Positions 6,162-9,555 of a DNA stretch of 9,555 nucleotides are shown piece by piece. The stretch covers positions 1 to 9,555 of the forward strand of contig JALVSV010000442.1 of NCBI GenBank assembly GCA_027024125.1. The letters are read 5' to 3'. Position 1 is the first letter of the stretch. Every line of letters begins with the position of its first letter. Source of the stretch: Methylothermaceae bacterium. GTDB taxonomy: Bacteria > Pseudomonadota > Gammaproteobacteria > Methylococcales > Methylothermaceae. The notes under the pieces are model-generated. The model saw nothing but the letters and a program-made list of their open reading frames with translations, had not been told where the DNA came from and ran no database searches. The position numbers and the translations under genes were made by a program.

Positions 6162-8687
6162 TTACAGTTCGCATTCGACTGTCTCCCCGATTTCTCCTTC
6201 CTCTTCAGCTGCCCGCATACCCGTGCTTCCTAGCTGTGAAAACAGTCCGGGAAGTGCTTCAGGCGGAATGATTGCAGGATGCCCCGGCGGGTAAGCCTCG
6301 GTTACAATCTGTAACCTAACACCGTTTGTCCGGGCTGTGGCTTGCAATCTGGCTAGATCGGTAGCTGGAAGCGCTTCTTCCAAGAAGACGACCAAAGTTC
6401 GACTGGTAGGATTTTGGACTACAACGTTGTGGCCGCGGCGGCCTTGCCACAGGGTACCGGAATTGAATCTGCCGGTGCTCTGAATCTCTCGAGTTATGGT
6501 CTGCAGTAGATTGGTGCTAGGGCCATGGGATTTGACTTGGAAGATGTGACCACCCTCCACGACAACTTGCAGGGTTTCGCCTGCAGTAATGGCAGCGTCG
6601 AATGCAGGTACATCGGAGAGAACCTGCCCTGTCGTCTGTGAGCGAATCGTGATGGTCGAGTCGGATGTTAGGTCGATCCCTGGGAAGTTGTCAGCAGTAG
6701 AGAAAGTATCCAATAATTTGACTCTAGCCCTGTTAAACACATTGCGTGCATGTTCTGCAAGTGAAAAGCGGGCTTCAAGCACATCGCCTCGGGATTCCCG
6801 TGTAGGCCCCACTTCCTCTCCAGCCTGTTCACGTAGGCGCCTTGTACGGGTAGACTGACGTCCAGCTGGTCGTCTGCTAGGCAATCGCCAAACTCTCCTG
6901 CCAATTCGTTGGATAATGGCTTTGGCGAAACGTCCTGCGATACCACCAAGTACCGCCATGGCCACTGAGATACCCACGATCAGGCTGCTGTTTGAGATGA
7001 GTTCGCAATCGCACTCTTTCTCCGCGTCCGTACGGTCATCGCGGCTGAGATTGTATGCGGCCTTAAGGATTGACGCGCCCTCAATGGCCACTGTAGTGGC
7101 AAGCAGAACCAACCCGACGTCTCCTGCTAACGCAAGGCCCGATCCTGCTCCGGCGATAGCACCTGGTACCGCCCCCACCCCACCAGCAGCGGCGCCGCCG
7201 ATTCCACCAAGAATGGCCCCAACAAGGATGGCACCGATGGCAAACCATCCATACAGCCTACCAGCGGCTGCATTCAGATGGCGTAGTATCGATAAAAGAT
7301 CATCTGTGGCGCGGCTGAATTCAAGGTTCCAGACATTGGAGCCCAAGGATTGAATCTTATCCCAGATAACTGAGAAATCTTCCGCCACTCCAGGCCAAGG
7401 CCATAATAATTCCCAGCCCATTTCCTTGAGTATCGGCCACCAGTTAGCCAGCATGTAGTCGATTTTCGGGGTTAGGTGACGCATGATACAGTCAACATAT
7501 TCATTGCTTACTACTGCGGTAGCGGTAGTGGAAGCCGCGTCACTCGAGGTGATAACCATTTGCCCCAGTTTCTCTTTGATTGCGTTCACGTATGGCGAAG
7601 GATCCTGGTAGATGTCCCAGGCAGTTTCCAATAGCGCACTAAATCCTTCCAGCATCCTGGCTGTACTCTGGAAGGTTGAAAAACCCGGAAGGTATCCAAC
7701 TAAGGGGTGGCTTATCAAACCAAGTATCCGATTCAATAGGGCGGGACCTAACTCCGTCAAGGGCGGAATACCAAGCATCTCCCCAAGATTGGCTACGCCT
7801 GAGGTGACTAAATCTGCCCCTTGCCCTATAAGGTCTCCAAGAATATTGCGATGCACCCTTTGGCTGTTGTGGGATTGTTGTATAGTGTGAGTAAGTTCAT
7901 GCGCAAGCAAACGCCGTCCTTCGTTCGATTCCGGCGCATATTGTCCATTGCCAAAAGCAATGTTTTTTCCAACCGTAAATGCCTTTGCATTAATAGATGC
8001 CGCTGTTTCTGCCGAACGCGTGTCTGTGTGGACGCGTACGTTGCTAAAGTCAGCACCAAAGCGTGGTTCGAAGAACGACCGAGTAGACAATGGCAACGGG
8101 TTACCACGACCGTTGAGAGAATGTATATCGGCAGCGATTGTGGGATTAACTCTGGTTGTTGATCCATGATCGCTTCCTCCTTGTAACGATACATTTCTGG
8201 ACAGAAGCTGTTGGTTTGCTTGTAAGCCGATTTGCGCTGATTCTTCATCTGGATTGGTTGGCTCCGGCATCCGCAACACTTGGTCCGCCACCCGATCAGC
8301 TTCCTGCTCATATTCGTCATCCGGAGCGCCAATGGTAAGCTTTGCCTGGACCGGAAATTCCGCTTGATCTTCTTCCGGGTTATTGAGCTGCCTTCGAATA
8401 GGTGGTGTTGTCGATGCAGATTGAGAAAATCTATTTCCAAGCGCCATCTGCAGGCTTGGAGGATTTCCAGAATTCATATCCTCCTCACATTCAGCGCACA
8501 TACGCTGAATGGGCGGAGGATCACCGGACGCGCCAGCAGCAGCCCGACTGGTGACGTGGGTGGCGAGATTGCTCCAGAGTGGATTGAGTTTTACTTCGGG
8601 CGCAGGGGTTTGCTGTTCTCCTCTGGTCTTATCCGGAGCGGAACCGGTGTTGGATTTGTCTGATTCATGGCTTTTCGTGGCTAACAT
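6162..8687 (-). CDS. Cargo C: DUF4157 protein with nuclease-like C-terminal domain
   Basis: This 841-residue protein is a probable eCIS-type polymorphic cargo. The start MLATKSHESD is fixed by an in-frame TGA four codons upstream. Residues 1-50 are a hydrophilic head shared with cargo B. A CAEC motif (64-67) and the APDDEYEQEADRVAD motif (about 121-135) follow. The DUF4157 domain spans about 195-271 with HELTH at 263-267. Residues 280-475 look helical, with a WPWPG element near 429. A very hydrophobic glycine/alanine-rich stretch covers about 479-545, and another hydrophobic segment 568-590, possibly for membrane insertion. An arginine-rich linker (596-633) leads to the C-terminal domain (about 635-805). 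There NFPGID (D672), FDAA (D697) and FQVKS (Q717, K719) recall the PD-(D/E)XK fold in its QxK variant, seen in Mrr-like enzymes and in REase-type polymorphic toxins. A DNase role is inferred from these motifs only. The tail is acidic. No small gene follows: the cargo B start lies 79 bases downstream. Confidence 0.85.
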   Translation of the reverse strand: MLATKSHESDKSNTGSAPDKTRGEQQTPAPEVKLNPLWSNLATHVTSRAAAGASGDPPPIQRMCAECEEDMNSGNPPSLQMALGNRFSQSASTTPPIRRQLNNPEEDQAEFPVQAKLTIGAPDDEYEQEADRVADQVLRMPEPTNPDEESAQIGLQANQQLLSRNVSLQGGSDHGSTTRVNPTIAADIHSLNGRGNPLPLSTRSFFEPRFGADFSNVRVHTDTRSAETAASINAKAFTVGKNIAFGNGQYAPESNEGRRLLAHELTHTIQQSHNSQRVHRNILGDLIGQGADLVTSGVANLGEMLGIPPLTELGPALLNRILGLISHPLVGYLPGFSTFQSTARMLEGFSALLETAWDIYQDPSPYVNAIKEKLGQMVITSSDAASTTATAVVSNEYVDCIMRHLTPKIDYMLANWWPILKEMGWELLWPWPGVAEDFSVIWDKIQSLGSNVWNLEFSRATDDLLSILRHLNAAAGRLYGWFAIGAILVGAILGGIGGAAAGGVGAVPGAIAGAGSGLALAGDVGLVLLATTVAIEGASILKAAYNLSRDDRTDAEKECDCELISNSSLIVGISVAMAVLGGIAGRFAKAIIQRIGRRVWRLPSRRPAGRQSTRTRRLREQAGEEVGPTRESRGDVLEARFSLAEHARNVFNRARVKLLDTFSTADNFPGIDLTSDSTITIRSQTTGQVLSDVPAFDAAITAGETLQVVVEGGHIFQVKSHGPSTNLLQTITREIQSTGRFNSGTLWQGRRGHNVVVQNPTSRTLVVFLEEALPATDLARLQATARTNGVRLQIVTEAYPPGHPAIIPPEALPGLFSQLGSTGMRAAEEEGEIGETVECEL

Positions 8688-8701
8688 TCCAAGTGCTCAC
8701 T
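8263..8701 (-). repeat. Cargo head repeat, copy 1 (cargo C leader and 5' coding region)
   Basis: This segment matches 5670-6097 over most of its length. The 11 bases just before the start (tccaagtgctc, plus strand) and the first ten codons are almost unchanged. Several 20-40 base blocks further in are identical, such as the one encoding the EYEQEAD motif. Differences are mostly synonymous or small indels. It is a long direct repeat made by gene duplication and a substrate for recombination between cargo genes. Confidence 0.8.
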
Positions 8702-8753
8702 GCCAATTCTCTCCCCTGCTCACAAATGCCTAAACAACCGGGTTTACCAAGCC

Positions 8754-8781
8754 AAAAATCAGGGAGCTTTCCATGCCCCCT
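8754..8781 (-). terminator. Putative Rho-independent terminator after the partial gene
   Basis: Read on the minus strand, AGGGGGC at 8781-8775 can pair with GCTCCCT at 8767-8761 (one G-U pair) around a seven-base loop. After two intervening bases, GA at 8760-8759, a run of five T follows at 8758-8754. It starts about 25 bases after the TGA of the partial gene, the usual place for an intrinsic terminator. The stem is short and the T run modest, so read-through into cargo C is possible. Confidence 0.45.
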
Positions 8782-8806
8782 CCAAAACTTCCAATGTCTC
8801 CGTCAA

Positions 8807-9553
8807 TCAAAACACCTCAGGCGGCGCTTCGATCAGGATCAGGGAAGGGCAATCCGTCGGCAATTTTTCCGGGCTGGGTACATCGAAGGGCTGGAGATCA
8901 GTGTCCAATCCTTTGAGAGTTGCCTGCCCCTGTTGAATATATTCTGCCATCCGGTCTCCTCCCGCATCCTCCTGAAAAAAGGTAACGAGTGCCGCATTGG
9001 GTGAGCCACCGCCTTGATTCTTCCATGCCTCAATCACCGCATCCAAACCGTTTTCAACAGGCTCTGCCGTACCGCTATTAAACAGGGCTTCGCCCAATTT
9101 CGTCGGTACCGGCAAATCCAGGCTGCCGTCAAATACCTCAGCAATTCTTCCTGCTTCGATCAGTTCGGCAATCCTTTGGAGAAAACCATGCCGGACCCGA
9201 AAAACGGATTGGCAGGTCGTCGAAAGCTTCGTCATGGTCAGCAAAACAATGGCCCCATCCGCCCCGCCGATCCTCAGGGGATCGGGCAGTTGAAGCAGGC
9301 TTTCGAATTTCGCCTTCTCATGAGGGGGGGTGATTTCCTGCACCACTTCCCGTAGACGCTCCAATCTTCCCAAAATCAGGATCTCTCCATCGCGCTGCGC
9401 CGCACCTTGATTCGCAATGGCCCCGTAGACCAGCAGATCACCGGGGTTCGCCGCCTTCCAGTCGGCTTGCACGGCTTCCGGGCTTGAACGAAGCACCGGT
9501 GTCGTCGCCGCATACTCCACCAGACTTACCTGGTCGAAGGGGAATTCAGCCAA
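8807..9553 (-). CDS. Hypothetical protein, C-terminal part (5' end at window edge)
   Basis: An open frame of 248 codons ends in TGA at 8807-8809 and is still open where the window stops. The first readable start-like codon is TTG at 9553-9551, with no room to see a ribosome binding site, so the true start probably lies outside the window. I do not recognise the family. The protein is soluble-looking and acidic, with no signal peptide, no clear membrane segment and no catalytic motif I can name. It reads as alternating short strands and helices, for example GDLLVYGAIANQG near residue 38 and ILILGRLERL near residue 58. It precedes the cargo genes on the same strand, 119 bases upstream of cargo C, but a probable terminator lies between them, so it may close an upstream operon. 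In eCIS loci such a position is often held by an accessory or structural gene; that is only an inference here. Confidence 0.7.
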   Translation of the reverse strand: MAEFPFDQVSLVEYAATTPVLRSSPEAVQADWKAANPGDLLVYGAIANQGAAQRDGEILILGRLERLREVVQEITPPHEKAKFESLLQLPDPLRIGGADGAIVLLTMTKLSTTCQSVFRVRHGFLQRIAELIEAGRIAEVFDGSLDLPVPTKLGEALFNSGTAEPVENGLDAVIEAWKNQGGGSPNAALVTFFQEDAGGDRMAEYIQQGQATLKGLDTDLQPFDVPSPEKLPTDCPSLILIEAPPEVF

Positions 9554-9555
9554 TG

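Noticed and set aside
7826..8440. A 204-codon open frame on the minus strand within cargo C
   Set aside because: It is out of frame with the cargo C gene, whose head and DUF4157 motifs occupy the same bases. Its product shows no recognisable domain.
9350..9450. Resemblance of GDLLVYGAIANQG...ILILGRL to the C-terminal beta-helix of MinC
   Set aside because: Only this short glycine/hydrophobic pattern matches. The remaining residues do not follow the MinC repeat, so no assignment was made.
1..9555. CRISPR arrays, tRNA or rRNA genes, insertion sequences
   Set aside because: No regularly spaced short repeats, no tRNA- or rRNA-like sequence, and no transposase or terminal inverted repeats were seen.

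Overview
The window has about 50% G+C overall, with an AT-rich island in the middle. It is dominated by three long genes on the minus strand. Each encodes an 841-888 residue protein with the same layout: a conserved, disordered N-terminal head, short CxxC and VQ-type motifs, a DUF4157 zincin-like domain with an intact HExxH, and then a C-terminal part unique to each protein. This is the architecture of polymorphic cargo (toxin/effector) proteins found with extracellular contractile injection systems (eCIS; phage-tail-like particles related to Afp and PVC). No sheath, tube, baseplate or AAA+ gene lies inside the window, so the link to an eCIS rests on family knowledge. The host is probably a Gram-negative environmental bacterium; the sequence does not allow a genus to be named.

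Layout, in the direction of transcription (right to left): (1) 9553-8807, the end of an unrecognised gene that runs off the window edge, followed by a plausible intrinsic terminator at 8754-8781. (2) 8687-6162, cargo C, with a glycine-rich hydrophobic middle and a C-terminal domain that looks like a PD-(D/E)XK-type nuclease. (3) 6082-3515, cargo B, with DUF4157, SH3b-like and LysM-like modules, hydrophobic helices and a C-terminal domain carrying a second HExxH. (4) 3511-3143, a small zinc-ribbon protein starting three bases after the cargo B stop and the best candidate for an immunity or accessory protein. (5) 2961-295, cargo A, carrying an M14-like zinc hydrolase domain plus a VanY/M15 D,D-carboxypeptidase domain, so probably a peptidoglycan-cutting effector. 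(6) 294-1, no convincing gene.

The three cargo heads are homologous. Those of B and C are nearly identical at DNA level, including part of the leader before the start codon, while the C-terminal ends share nothing. That pattern suggests duplication followed by tip replacement. The 3' half of cargo B and its small partner are clearly AT-richer than the rest, which fits acquisition of that toxin/partner module from another source. The inferred division of labour is a common N-terminal loading and processing module delivering three different activities: peptidoglycan peptidase, metallopeptidase-like and nuclease-like. All toxin assignments come from motifs read by eye.
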